Assembly: GCA_965656875.1 (NCBI GenBank)
Contig: CBFHMJ010000054.1
Location: 1-64,000 of the forward strand
Direction of reading: 5' to 3'
Source of the DNA: CBFHMJ01 sp965656875
GTDB lineage: Bacteria > Pseudomonadota > Gammaproteobacteria > Enterobacterales > Alteromonadaceae
DNA: 64,000 nt
Under the pieces are notes generated by a model. It was not told the DNA's origin and searched no databases. It worked only from the letters and a program-made list of their open reading frames with translations. The position numbers were made by a program, and so were the translations under genes. Shown piece by piece: positions 38,190 through 49,400 of the stretch (the stretch's first letter is position 1; every line of letters starts with the position of its first letter).

Positions 38190-41100
38190 ATGGCACAAGG
38201 AACAGATTCAAAGATAAATAACAAGGGTGACCAGGACATCGCGATTGTCGGCATGAGTTGCCGACTGCCGGGTGGAATTAACAGCCCGGCGCAGTTCTGG
38301 CAATTTCTTTGTGAAGGACGAAACGCATCAGGTATTTTTCCAGAACATCGTTTCGCGTTAAGCCCCTGGTTTGATGCTGACAAAGGCGTTGAAGGTAAGA
38401 CTTATACGCTACAAGGTCACTTCTTCGATCAGCTCGCAGGGTTTGATCCGTTGTTTTTCGGGATTTCAGGGGCAGAAGCCGGTGAAATGGACCCGATGCA
38501 TCAGCTGGTGCATACCTGTAGCTGGCAAGCGCTGGAAAACGCCGGGATTGTGATGGAAAAAGGACGAAAGTTACCTGGCGGTATCTTTATGGGTCTGAGT
38601 CAGGATGACTTCGCCAACATCGTCAATAATGCGGACAATCTGTCGGCGATTGGTCGTTATGGTTTGTTAGGGAGTAACCACGGTGTCGCGGTGGGGCGAA
38701 TTGCCTACTCACTGGGCCTGACAGGACCGGCTATCGCAATGGATTCAACCTGTTCATCGTCACTGGTGGCGTTGCAACTGGCAGTTAACAGCTTGCGGCA
38801 ACATCAGGTGGATTTTGCTGTGGCTGGTGGTGCGAACCTGATGCAGTCACCACAGAATCTGATCTTACGATCACAGTTAGAAGTGTTATCACCGACCGGA
38901 CAATGTAAAACCTTTTCCAATGCAGCAGATGGTTATGGTGTTGGCGAAGGCGTTGGCGCCGTGGTGCTGAAACGTCTGACCGATGCTCAGCGAGATAAGG
39001 ATAATATCCTGGCCGTGATTAAAGCGGCTGAAACAGGTCAGAACGGTGGTGGCAATGGCTTACAGGCACCAAACGGAAAAGCTCAGCAGCAACTGATTGA
39101 ACAAACTATTGCCCGCTCGGGCCTGGTTGCGTCTGATATTGATTATGTCGAAACCCACGGCACCGGCACTAAACTCGGCGATCCGGTTGAGTTGAAAGCG
39201 ATTGCTCAAACCTATGGTAAACGAGCCGACGATGGACAAGATCTGCTATTGGGGGCAGTGAAAGCCAACATCGGCCATCTGGAAAGCGGCGCGGGTATTT
39301 TAGGTTTGATTAAAGTGGTGCTTTCACTCACGCATAAGCAATTACCGCCACAGCCGCCAATGGGTGAACTGAATCAGCATGTGCCCTGGCATAAGTACGC
39401 CATGAAAGTTGTTGCTGAGCCACAATCGTGGCCAGACACCGGCCGGGCTGCTACTGCTGCGGTCAGCTCATTTGGTATTAATGGCACGAATGCCCACGCC
39501 ATTATTCAGCAATATCAGGCTGAACAGCCGGAACCAGCCGACACTTCTGCTTCCCATTATGTATTACCGCTTTCTGTCAAACAGACAGGGCAGGCAGACC
39601 GTTATATTGCCGACTGGATATCCAGGTTACGTGACGAACAGTATTCACTGGCAGCCCTTTGCGCGACAGCGGCCTGCGCCCGGGTTCATTACAAACACCG
39701 GGTTGCTCTGACGGTTTCTAATGAGGATGCATCCAGACAAGCATTGATTGACCAGCTTCAGGCGCTTAGCACCGATGACTTTGTTGAAGCGACAGACGGT
39801 AAAGCCATTCTGATGTTTGGTGGTCAGGGTAGTCAGCGAGCCGCGATGGGCGAGCAGTTATACCAGGCATTTCCGGTATTTGCAGCCGTGATTGACCGCT
39901 GTGATGCTTTTTATCGAACACAGCGAGACCACAGTCTCATTGAGCTGATGTTTAATGATAAAGGCCGGTTGAATCAAACGCTTTATGCGCAACCGGCGAT
40001 TTTTGCCTTTGAATACGCGCTTGGAACCTTGATGCTGGCATTTGGAGTAACACCGAAAGCCGTCCTGGGACACAGCATTGGCGAGTTTGCAGCAATGTGT
40101 CTGGCAGAAATGTTGACGCTGGATGATGCCATGACGCTGGTGTTAACCCGCGCTGATGCCATGCATCAGGCTATTGCTGATGAGTCGCAGTCGTCAGGCG
40201 CGATGTTAGCGGTGGGTTGTGGTCTGGACAGAATTCGTCAGCCACTGGCGCAACAATGGCCTGAGATTGCCGTTGCTGCGATTAACAGCCCGGAAAGTAT
40301 TACCCTGAGTGGCGATCCGGCGGCGCTAAAAGCGATTAAAGCCTGGTGCCAGGAACAACAAATCAACGCGATTCCACTGAACGTTGAGGGCGCATTTCAT
40401 TCTTCCTTTATGCATTCGGCCCGTGAAGCCGTGCTAGTTGCCGGGCGTAACGTCACGGTCAGTGAGGGGCGGTTCCCTGTTATTTCTACGCTGACCGGAC
40501 AGGTTATTACGGCCAGTGATATTGGCGAGGATTACTGGGCAAGACAATTGTGTGAACCAGTCAACTTCGCGGATGCCGTCGCCAGTGCGGTGCAACAGGG
40601 GAGTGCCAGACAAACGCCTGTCGTTATCGAGATTTCACCAAAGCGCAGCTTACCGCGCTATATCAACGAATGTGCTCAGGCAATGGATCTCGCGGTTGAG
40701 GTGATCGCACCGCAGCCACGAATGGCTGAACTATCAGTGCTGATGCAGACTTGCGGAAGCTTATTTAGTTGTAATCTGATCAGCGACTGGCAATCACTGG
40801 TTCACTACTGGGGTTCGCCTGCAAAAGTTATCACGCCAAATCAACCACTTAACGAAGTGCCTTTCCTTTCAGAACGCTATCAGTTCAGCCAGTCTCAGGC
40901 TGCAACGGTTAGTGAATCGCCGAGTGTCAATGACAGAGAAACTGACGCAATGAATGCATTTTTTGAACCGAATCAATCAGTGCAGACGCCAAACAATGTC
41001 CGGGTGGAACGCCTGACACAGCTGGTGGCTGACTTATTAAAATGTGCGCCCCATGATGTAGATACGTCGGCATCATTCTTAGCATTGGGCGCAGACTCTT

Positions 41101-44100
41101 TTACCCTGGTATCGTTACGTCGTCAGATTCAGGACGAATTCGGTGTTGAGCTGGATATCCGGGATATGTTCGAACATTACGACACTGTTACTAAGCTGGC
41201 CCAGTGCCTGTCCGGGAGTCCTCTGGAAGACACGCTACCAGAAACCTCAAACGACGACCAAATAGCGATTCCCGAGCAGTATTTCAGCAATAACCCGGCA
41301 TTAGACAATCGTCCGGTGGTCGATACCGTAGCCGATATGCTGGCAACATTACTGCGTTGTACGCGCCAGGATATTGATCCACAAGCGAGTTTCCCGGCTC
41401 TGGGGGCTGATTCATTTACCCTGGTGTCGTTACGTCAACGACTGCAACAACAATTTGATGTGGATATTGATATCCGCGATATGTTCGAGCAATACGACAG
41501 TGTTGTGCGTATCGCAGATTATCTGGCGACACAGGTCGCGCCATCGCAATTAGCGGCCAGTATCCCTGCAACGATGGACGATGCATTGTCTGTATCAACA
41601 TCAACACCAACAATGCCTCCTGTTACGTCATATCAGCCGCAACCAGCGAGTACAGGTTCAACGGGTGTGGATACCGGATTTGTGCCGCCCTCCTTTTCGA
41701 CCAGTACGCCAGTGTCTGCAACAGCAAAAGCGACCGCGACAGCATCACGTCTGACGCCGGAGCAACAAGGATATATGGATCAGTTTGTTGCTCAGTACAA
41801 TCGTCAGACGGCGGCCTCGAAAAAAGCGGCGACTGACTGGCGGCAAAAGCTATGCAACAACCGCCGTTCTTCGTCAGGTTTCCGGTTAGAAACCAAAGAG
41901 ATGAATTATCCGATTGTGGTGAGTCAGGCTAAAGGGAGTCAATTGTGGGATGTAGATGGCAATGCTTACGTTGACCTGGCGATGGGTTGGGGCTCAACGT
42001 TATTCGGTCATCGTCCTGAGTTTGTTCAACGCACGATGGAAGCCCAGTTAAACAAAGGATTTGCTGTCGGACCGGAGAGTGAATATGCCGGTGAATGTGC
42101 TGAACTGATGACAGAACTGACCGGTAGTGAACGCGCCTTGTTTGTTAACAGTGGCACGGAAGCGGTCATGACGGCGATCCGGATCGCCCGGGCAGCCACG
42201 AAGCGAGAAAAAATCGCGATTTTCCATAATTCTTATCATGGTCACAGTGACGCCAGTCTGATAGTGCCGGATTTGAGCGGTGAACCGGGCAAAGCCGCGG
42301 CTCAGGTGCCAGGCATTCCCGAATCTATCCTGAAAGATGTGATTTTACTGCCGTATGATTCATCGCAAAGCCTGGAGTTGATTCGTCAACACGCTCATGA
42401 ACTGGCGGCGGTGCTGGTTGAACCGGTGCAAAGCCGATTCCCGGACCGACAACCCAAAGCCTTTTTACAATCGGTACAACAGTTAACACGCGCTCATCAA
42501 ATTGCGCTGGTGATGGATGAAATTCTGGTTGGCTTCCGGGTCAATGCCGGTGGCACCAATAAACTGTTTGGTATCGATCCGGATATTAGCTTGTTCGGTA
42601 AAGTTGTCGGCGGTGGTATGCCAATCGGTGTTGTCACCGGTAAAGCCTGGTGTCTGGACCTGGTTGACGGTGGTCAGTGGCAATATGGCGATACCTCGAT
42701 GCCTGATGAATACACCACATACACCGCAGGTACTTTCTGCAAACATCCGCTCACGATGACGGTTGTGCGTGAAGTATTAACGCAAATTAAGCAACAAGGT
42801 CATGCCTTATATGAACGTCTGAATGGTCGCACTGATCGCCTGATGAGTATTTTGCGTCAGGTGTTTGAGCATCATCAGGTGCCACTGAAAGTGGTGAACT
42901 TTGGTTCGTTCTTCCGTTTTTCTCAAGGGGCGAATCTAAGCTTTACGTATCAGCCACTGGAGCTGGATATCTTTTTCTATCATTTGCAGATGGAAGGGAT
43001 TTATCTGACCGAAGGACGCACCTGCTTCCTGAGTGTCGCGCATACGGATGCGGATATGGATAAGATTGTTCAGGCAGCTAACACGGCGATCATCCGCATG
43101 AAACAGGCGGGATTCTGGCAAGGACATTCGGGGCCGGGTAAATCGTCTACGCCTGTTTCAACGTTGACTAAACCTAACTTGCCCGCAGCGTCTCAACTAA
43201 AAACAGCGCCTCAGTTACAAAAAGCGTCACCGGTAAACGCTGATGTTCAACATGCCGCAGAACAGCGAATCATGCAGCCGATCACGACGGAACAGCAGCA
43301 TCTGATGATGCTGGATGACGTCAATGATGGCGGTATGTACACCAATACCATGACGGTCGCATTGACCGTTAAAGGCAGGCTGAATAGTGAGTGGTTACAG
43401 CAGGCTTATGCCACAGTCACCACCCAACATGAAGCATTACGAACCGTGTTGGATCGCCAGGCTAATACACAAATCACTGAACCGGCATCGCGCTTTATTT
43501 CCCGCTTATCCATTGAGCAGCATGATGTGTCTTCAGACCCACAAGGACTGGAAACCTTGTTGAACAACGAAGCGCATCGTTTGTTTGAGCTGGACAAGGT
43601 ACTGCATCGGATTTTGTTTGTGCAGGATGGGAGCCAGCAGCATCTGGTGTTCAGCGTCAGTCATCTGGTGTGTGACGGCGTGGGGCTGGGCATTCTGATT
43701 CAGGATTTAGCTGAACTGTATAACCGGGCTGCGGCGGGTCAGGTACTGACACCGCAACCGCGAGCTGGCATGAGTGAATTGCTGAACTGGCGTGAAAACC
43801 AGATGAAGCAGACCGGCATGCAGGCACAAAAAGCGTTCTGGTTGAACGCTATTGAGCAGAGCAATCATGTTGAACTGCATACTGATAATGTTCGCGGGGC
43901 ATTGCGCACGTTCAATGGTGCGACCTGTGTTCATTACATCGGTGCTGACGCGATAAGCAAACTGCATAACTTTGCTCGCCATCGTAAGTTGACGCATTTT
44001 ATGGTGTCGTTAACAGCGTATGTGGTGCTACTGAATAAAATGAGTGGTCAGCAAACGATTACGGTTGGCGTGCCATTTCATGGCCGGACCATGCCTGGCA

Positions 44101-46478
44101 GTATTGGCAAGCCGGGCAGCGAGACCACAATCGGTTCCTGCGCCAATATCTATCCTCTGGTGATCAAACTGGATGAACAGGACAAGATGAGCGATATCCT
44201 GCGTCATGTTCAGGGCCAGTTATTACAGGCATTTGAACATCAGGATTTACCGTTTTCAGATCTGATTACCGATCATCTGACAGACCATGATCCGAGCCGT
44301 TCGGCGTTTTTCTCCGTGGTGTTTAACTGGGATAAGCTGGACTTGCCGTCGTTTAATGGTGTGCAATCACGCATAACGCCGGTTAAAAAACATTATATTA
44401 ATCATGATATTAGTTTTGATATCACCGATTGTGATCAGGATCTGATTCTGAACATAGATTACAACTCGGATTTATTCACCGCTGAGACAATTGCGTCATT
44501 TGCCACCGCCTATGAAACCGTGTTGCATCAAGTGGTAGCTGACGTCGATAACCCGGTCAGCGCAATTGCACTGGCGAGCGTTGAACAGCAACAAACACTG
44601 ATGACTGATATCAGCGGCACTGATAAACCCTTGGTTGAAACCACCGGACTTGATGCGCTGTTTGAACAGCAGGTGAGCCGGACACCAGAGAAAACTGCGT
44701 TAGTGTTCGAGGGCGTTGCATGGACATTTGATGCGCTGAATCAGCGAATCAATCAGTTTGCCCATTACTTAATCGCGCAAGGTGTAAAACCGGGCAATAT
44801 CGTTGGCCTGTGTGTGCCGCGTGACGCCGAATTAGTAGTAGCGATTTACGCAATCTGGAAAGTTGGCGCAGCCTATGTGCCGATTGATTATGAACAGCCG
44901 GTTGCCCGGGTACATGATTTATTGCATGAAGCGCGTGTGGATTACGTGTTAAGTCATGAAATGGCCGACATTTCCTATCCGTCCGACATGACTGTGATTG
45001 TGCAGCAGCACGAATCGATTACGGCTTTTAGCACGGATAATCCGGCGTTAATGTCACTGGAAGCTTGTCGTCTGGCCTATGTGTTGTTCACTTCGGGGTC
45101 AACAGGCAAGCCGAAAGGCGTGATGGTGGCGCATTCCGGCTTAATCAATATGTGGCAGCACCTGTTTGATCAGTTTGAGCAATTGGGTGTGTCTCGTAAC
45201 GGCGTGCGGGCCTGGAACGCTTCTCATTTCTTTGATACTTCGGTGGAATGTCTGGTTGATTTGTGTCACGAAACCACACTGCACCTTATTCCTAAATCGT
45301 TACGACTGGATATTCCGGCGTTGCTGGATTACTGCCAGCAACATCAGATCACCGTGATGGATGCAACTCCCAGTGAAGTAACGACCTTGCTTGATTGCGC
45401 TCAGCGTCAGTACACCGGGTCTCAGACCTTACCCAGCCTGATTATTGGTGGTGAGGCGATTAATCCGGATTTATGGAATCGACTGGCGGATCATTTTGAC
45501 GGTTCAGACCGTCGGGCGATTAATACCTATGGCATCACCGAATGTTCTGTGAACTCCACGCTAACGGCGATTATGCCAGGCAGTGTGCCATCCATTGGTC
45601 GTCCGTTTGCCAATGTGCGTTGCTATGTGCTGGACCGTCATGGTCAGCCTGTACCGGCGGGAATTCCCGGCGAATTGTATATCGGTGGTGTCAGTGTGAC
45701 TGAGGGTTATCTCGGAAACAGTGAGCTGACGTTGCAACGATTTGTGCCAGATCCGTTTTCGGGTAATGCCAGTGGCCGTTTATTCCGTACTGGCGATAAA
45801 GTGCGATGGAAAAATGATGGCAATCTGGATTTTATCAACCGGATTGATGCACAAATCAAAGTGCGTGGATTCCGGATTGAGCCTGGCGAGATTGAAGCGC
45901 AGATGCTTAGCCATGACGGCGTGAAAGATGCGGTGATCAAGGTGTGTGATATCAATGGGATGAACACTCTGGTGGCTTATCTGGTGCCAGACGTGCCGGG
46001 TAATTCGCTGGTGGCATCGCTGCGAACCTGGTTAATGAGCCGCTTACCGGAATATATGATGCCTGCGCATTATGTTGAACTGGATGAACTGCCGTTAAAT
46101 CGTAGTGGCAAAACTGATATGGCGGCGTTACCGCTGCCGGATATATCGGTAACGGCTGAGGCCCGGATTGAAGCGCCAGCTAATGAACTGGAACAGCGTC
46201 TGGTTGCTATCTGGCAGGATGTGCTGAATCTGGATTCGGTTTGTGTGCTGAGTAGTTTCTTTGATATTGGCGGCAATTCGTTGCTGGCTTCCCGGGTGGC
46301 GGTGGCAATCAGTGAAGCGTTTGCTATTCGATTCTCCGTGAAGTTCTTGTTTATGGCGAAGACGATCCGGGGGCTGGCGGAACATATTACTGAACTGGTG
46401 GCGATGCAACAGCCCGAACCAACACCAGTGCAATCAGAACAAACGTTGGATACAGCGACTGAAGAGGGCGTGTTCTGA
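38190..46478 (+). CDS. Hybrid PKS-NRPS: KS-AT-ACP-ACP-AMT-C-A-T
   Basis: 2762 aa. KS has DSTCSSS (Cys near 187), ETHGTGT and NIGHLES; AT has GHSIGE near 627 and GAFHS, a malonyl-type signature. Tandem ACPs carry LGADSFT at about 966 and 1071 with near-identical flanks. The PLP aminotransferase, glutamate-semialdehyde type, spans about 1190-1640 with the Lys in FGKVVGGG (near 1470). Then come a C domain with SHLVCDG (first His of HHxxxDG replaced), an A domain with TSGSTGKPKG near 2298 and SGKTDM, and T GGNSL near 2692. No KR, DH or ER is present. The order resembles mycosubtilin/iturin starters, where AMT turns a beta-ketoacyl into a beta-aminoacyl chain. Hand-read code D-T-E-D-I-G-T-V-N has two acidic residues, suggesting a basic amino acid. 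The tail ends TEEGVF, and the next gene starts in the stop codon (TGATG). Confidence 0.95.
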   Translation: MAQGTDSKINNKGDQDIAIVGMSCRLPGGINSPAQFWQFLCEGRNASGIFPEHRFALSPWFDADKGVEGKTYTLQGHFFDQLAGFDPLFFGISGAEAGEMDPMHQLVHTCSWQALENAGIVMEKGRKLPGGIFMGLSQDDFANIVNNADNLSAIGRYGLLGSNHGVAVGRIAYSLGLTGPAIAMDSTCSSSLVALQLAVNSLRQHQVDFAVAGGANLMQSPQNLILRSQLEVLSPTGQCKTFSNAADGYGVGEGVGAVVLKRLTDAQRDKDNILAVIKAAETGQNGGGNGLQAPNGKAQQQLIEQTIARSGLVASDIDYVETHGTGTKLGDPVELKAIAQTYGKRADDGQDLLLGAVKANIGHLESGAGILGLIKVVLSLTHKQLPPQPPMGELNQHVPWHKYAMKVVAEPQSWPDTGRAATAAVSSFGINGTNAHAIIQQYQAEQPEPADTSASHYVLPLSVKQTGQADRYIADWISRLRDEQYSLAALCATAACARVHYKHRVALTVSNEDASRQALIDQLQALSTDDFVEATDGKAILMFGGQGSQRAAMGEQLYQAFPVFAAVIDRCDAFYRTQRDHSLIELMFNDKGRLNQTLYAQPAIFAFEYALGTLMLAFGVTPKAVLGHSIGEFAAMCLAEMLTLDDAMTLVLTRADAMHQAIADESQSSGAMLAVGCGLDRIRQPLAQQWPEIAVAAINSPESITLSGDPAALKAIKAWCQEQQINAIPLNVEGAFHSSFMHSAREAVLVAGRNVTVSEGRFPVISTLTGQVITASDIGEDYWARQLCEPVNFADAVASAVQQGSARQTPVVIEISPKRSLPRYINECAQAMDLAVEVIAPQPRMAELSVLMQTCGSLFSCNLISDWQSLVHYWGSPAKVITPNQPLNEVPFLSERYQFSQSQAATVSESPSVNDRETDAMNAFFEPNQSVQTPNNVRVERLTQLVADLLKCAPHDVDTSASFLALGADSFTLVSLRRQIQDEFGVELDIRDMFEHYDTVTKLAQCLSGSPLEDTLPETSNDDQIAIPEQYFSNNPALDNRPVVDTVADMLATLLRCTRQDIDPQASFPALGADSFTLVSLRQRLQQQFDVDIDIRDMFEQYDSVVRIADYLATQVAPSQLAASIPATMDDALSVSTSTPTMPPVTSYQPQPASTGSTGVDTGFVPPSFSTSTPVSATAKATATASRLTPEQQGYMDQFVAQYNRQTAASKKAATDWRQKLCNNRRSSSGFRLETKEMNYPIVVSQAKGSQLWDVDGNAYVDLAMGWGSTLFGHRPEFVQRTMEAQLNKGFAVGPESEYAGECAELMTELTGSERALFVNSGTEAVMTAIRIARAATKREKIAIFHNSYHGHSDASLIVPDLSGEPGKAAAQVPGIPESILKDVILLPYDSSQSLELIRQHAHELAAVLVEPVQSRFPDRQPKAFLQSVQQLTRAHQIALVMDEILVGFRVNAGGTNKLFGIDPDISLFGKVVGGGMPIGVVTGKAWCLDLVDGGQWQYGDTSMPDEYTTYTAGTFCKHPLTMTVVREVLTQIKQQGHALYERLNGRTDRLMSILRQVFEHHQVPLKVVNFGSFFRFSQGANLSFTYQPLELDIFFYHLQMEGIYLTEGRTCFLSVAHTDADMDKIVQAANTAIIRMKQAGFWQGHSGPGKSSTPVSTLTKPNLPAASQLKTAPQLQKASPVNADVQHAAEQRIMQPITTEQQHLMMLDDVNDGGMYTNTMTVALTVKGRLNSEWLQQAYATVTTQHEALRTVLDRQANTQITEPASRFISRLSIEQHDVSSDPQGLETLLNNEAHRLFELDKVLHRILFVQDGSQQHLVFSVSHLVCDGVGLGILIQDLAELYNRAAAGQVLTPQPRAGMSELLNWRENQMKQTGMQAQKAFWLNAIEQSNHVELHTDNVRGALRTFNGATCVHYIGADAISKLHNFARHRKLTHFMVSLTAYVVLLNKMSGQQTITVGVPFHGRTMPGSIGKPGSETTIGSCANIYPLVIKLDEQDKMSDILRHVQGQLLQAFEHQDLPFSDLITDHLTDHDPSRSAFFSVVFNWDKLDLPSFNGVQSRITPVKKHYINHDISFDITDCDQDLILNIDYNSDLFTAETIASFATAYETVLHQVVADVDNPVSAIALASVEQQQTLMTDISGTDKPLVETTGLDALFEQQVSRTPEKTALVFEGVAWTFDALNQRINQFAHYLIAQGVKPGNIVGLCVPRDAELVVAIYAIWKVGAAYVPIDYEQPVARVHDLLHEARVDYVLSHEMADISYPSDMTVIVQQHESITAFSTDNPALMSLEACRLAYVLFTSGSTGKPKGVMVAHSGLINMWQHLFDQFEQLGVSRNGVRAWNASHFFDTSVECLVDLCHETTLHLIPKSLRLDIPALLDYCQQHQITVMDATPSEVTTLLDCAQRQYTGSQTLPSLIIGGEAINPDLWNRLADHFDGSDRRAINTYGITECSVNSTLTAIMPGSVPSIGRPFANVRCYVLDRHGQPVPAGIPGELYIGGVSVTEGYLGNSELTLQRFVPDPFSGNASGRLFRTGDKVRWKNDGNLDFINRIDAQIKVRGFRIEPGEIEAQMLSHDGVKDAVIKVCDINGMNTLVAYLVPDVPGNSLVASLRTWLMSRLPEYMMPAHYVELDELPLNRSGKTDMAALPLPDISVTAEARIEAPANELEQRLVAIWQDVLNLDSVCVLSSFFDIGGNSLLASRVAVAISEAFAIRFSVKFLFMAKTIRGLAEHITELVAMQQPEPTPVQSEQTLDTATEEGVF

Positions 46479-49400
46479 TGAAGCCACAAAACATATTGCA
46501 ACAAGCGCGAAGTAAACAGGTTGAATTGTTCTTAAATGATCAGGGCCAGTTGGCGTTTAAAGCGCCACCAGGCGCACTCGATGATGGGCTAAAGCAGCTC
46601 ATTCGCGACAACAAACAAGCACTGATTGATTATTTGCACCTCTACAGTGATGTCGCTACCGAAGTTGTAACCGCCGATATCGCTGCCGTTGATTTATCCG
46701 TGAGACATCCTTTGTCTTTTGCACAGCAACGTATCTGGTTTGTTGAGCAGCTTCAGCCGGATGTTTCTCGCTATAACATGGTGATGGCGTTTGATTGCCG
46801 GGGAGCATTATCGGTTCGCCGCTTAACAGCGGCACTTCATGACATCATCGAACGCTATACCACATTAAGAACGCGATTCTTCAGTGATGACGATGGCGTC
46901 TGGCAACAGGTTAGTACGAGCTGGTCATTCGAGTTGCCAGAAACCGATTTAACCTCGTTTGATCCGGCTCGTCAGCAACGTTTTCTGGATGATGCATTGG
47001 CACAGGAAGAACGGCATCATTTTGATTTACGCCAGGATTTACTGTTACGCGGTGAGGTTTTCCATTGCTCAGGCGATCGGTCGATGTTGCTGTTGAACAT
47101 GCATCATATTGCATCTGACGGTTGGTCGATTGATCTGTTCCTCGACGCGTTAAGTGCTGGATATAGCGGGACATTACCAGCAAAGACTGACGCGCTGAAT
47201 TATGTGGATTTTGCTCGTTGGCAGCAGGAACAACAAAGTGGTGCAGACTGGCACCGTTCGCTGGACTACTGGGTTAAACGCTTAGCGCCGCTGCCGGGAT
47301 TACACAGTTTACCGCTGGATAAACCGCGCCCGGTTAAACCGTCACTGGTCGCCGGACGCCATGTACAACGCCTGGACGCGAGTTTACTGACGCAACTGGA
47401 GCAGTTAGCCAGTCAGCAGGACGCCACGCTGTTTATGGTGTTGCAAAGCGCGTTTGCACTTTTGCTCGCTCGTTATGCCAATGAACAACACATGGTCATG
47501 GGAACGCCGGTCGCCGGACGAACCATGCATCAATTGCAACAGGAAATGGGCTTGTTCGTGAATACGGTGGTGCTGGATAACCATATTCAGGACGGACAGA
47601 CATTTAGCCAGTATCTGGCTGCTTCACGCGATATGGTCATTGATGCTTTTGTTCATCAGCATGTGCCGTTTGAGATGATCGTAGACAAACTGGGCGTGGA
47701 TCGGGGCCTGAGTTACACCCCGGTGTTTCAGGTGTTGTTCGCGCTGCAAAACACAGATAACACGCCGTTACGGTTGGATGGTCTGAATGTGGAACTGGTG
47801 CCTTCAGATAATCTGGTGGCGAACTTCGATCTGTTCCTGGATATCGCTGTTGATCATCAGGGGTTACAGCTCGACTGGGTGTTCGCGAATGATTTGTTTG
47901 AATCTGCTTCAATCGCACATCTTGCCGACAGCTTTTCCGCCTTATTACAGCAGCTTGTTACCGGTGCTGATCCTTTACTCACTGAAATCAACTGGCTGAG
48001 TCAGCAAACTCACGGGCTGACCGTGCAGCAACAGAATAGCCCGCAGACATTAAAACACGGGTCATTAGTGGACTTGTTTACTGCAACGGTTGGAATTGCG
48101 GGTGATCAGATTGCTGCGGTCGCAGGTTCCCATCGAATGACTTATGAACAATGGGATAAACGGTCTGATCGGTTAGCGCAGTATTTAGTATGGAATTACG
48201 GCTCACTGAAAGGAGAACGGATTGGACTGTGCATGGATAAACAGCTGGATATGTTGGTGGCTTTGGTGGCGATCATCAAATGCGGTGGAATTTATGTGCC
48301 GATGGACCCGGGATATTCCAGTGAACGATTACAGGCGATTCTGGATGATGCTGATTGCAACGTGATCCTGACGCAAGCGGAGTATCGTGGCTTGTTCACC
48401 GCCGTGAACGCAGAAAAAATCCTGACGGATATGGCTGTCGCGGTTAATGGCAAACATGCCGTATCCAGCCAGGATAGTGCCGTGGGTGCTGTATCGTCCA
48501 TCAATGCAGATACACCTGCTTATATGATTTATACCTCGGGTTCTACCGGGAAACCGAAGGGTGTTTGCATGCCGCATCGAGGCATTGTGAATACGCTCGA
48601 AGCTCAGATTGATGCAGAGCCTTTGCTCGGACAGGGCATGCGCACGCTGCAATTTACCTCGCTTAATTTCGATGTGTCAGTCCAGGAAATCTTCAGCACC
48701 ATTCATACGGGCGGTGTGTTGTATCTGCCTGCGCCGGATGTTCGTACCGACATGGCGAAGATGCTTGGTTTTATTCAGGACAATTATATCGAGCGGATCT
48801 TTATGCCGTTTTCGGTGTTGCGTCTGTTACTGGCAGAAGCACTGGCGTTGAACATGGAGCTGACGTCGCTGCGGTGCATTGTGACAGCCGGAGAACGATT
48901 GGTGACGGGCGATGCGTTTGCGGCGTTTTTCCGTCGTCACCCCAAAGCTCGACTGGTGAATCACTATGGGCCATCTGAAGCTTTTCTGGTGACGTCATAT
49001 GCATTACCTGCGTCGGTGAATCACTGGCAAACCGTTCCACCGATTGGGCGGCCAGTGAAAAATGTGACGGGTCTGGTAATGAGCCGTGATGGTGTCGCTG
49101 TGCCACCAGGTGCGATAGGTGAATTGTATGTGGCAGGGTTTGGTCTGGCGGATTGTTACTGGCGCGATGAAGCGCGTACCGCAGACAAATTTGTCAACCT
49201 GACGGTCAACGGGGCAAAGCAGCGTTTCTATCGCACGGGCGATCTGGTGCGTTGGGACAACAAAGGCCAGCTGCATTACGTAGACCGGGCCGATGAACAA
49301 ATCAAAATCCGTGGTTTTCGGGTTGAACCGGGCGAAATTGAATCAGCGATTGAAGCATCTGGCCTGGCGAATAAAGCCGTCGTTGCGGCGGATAAGTCGA

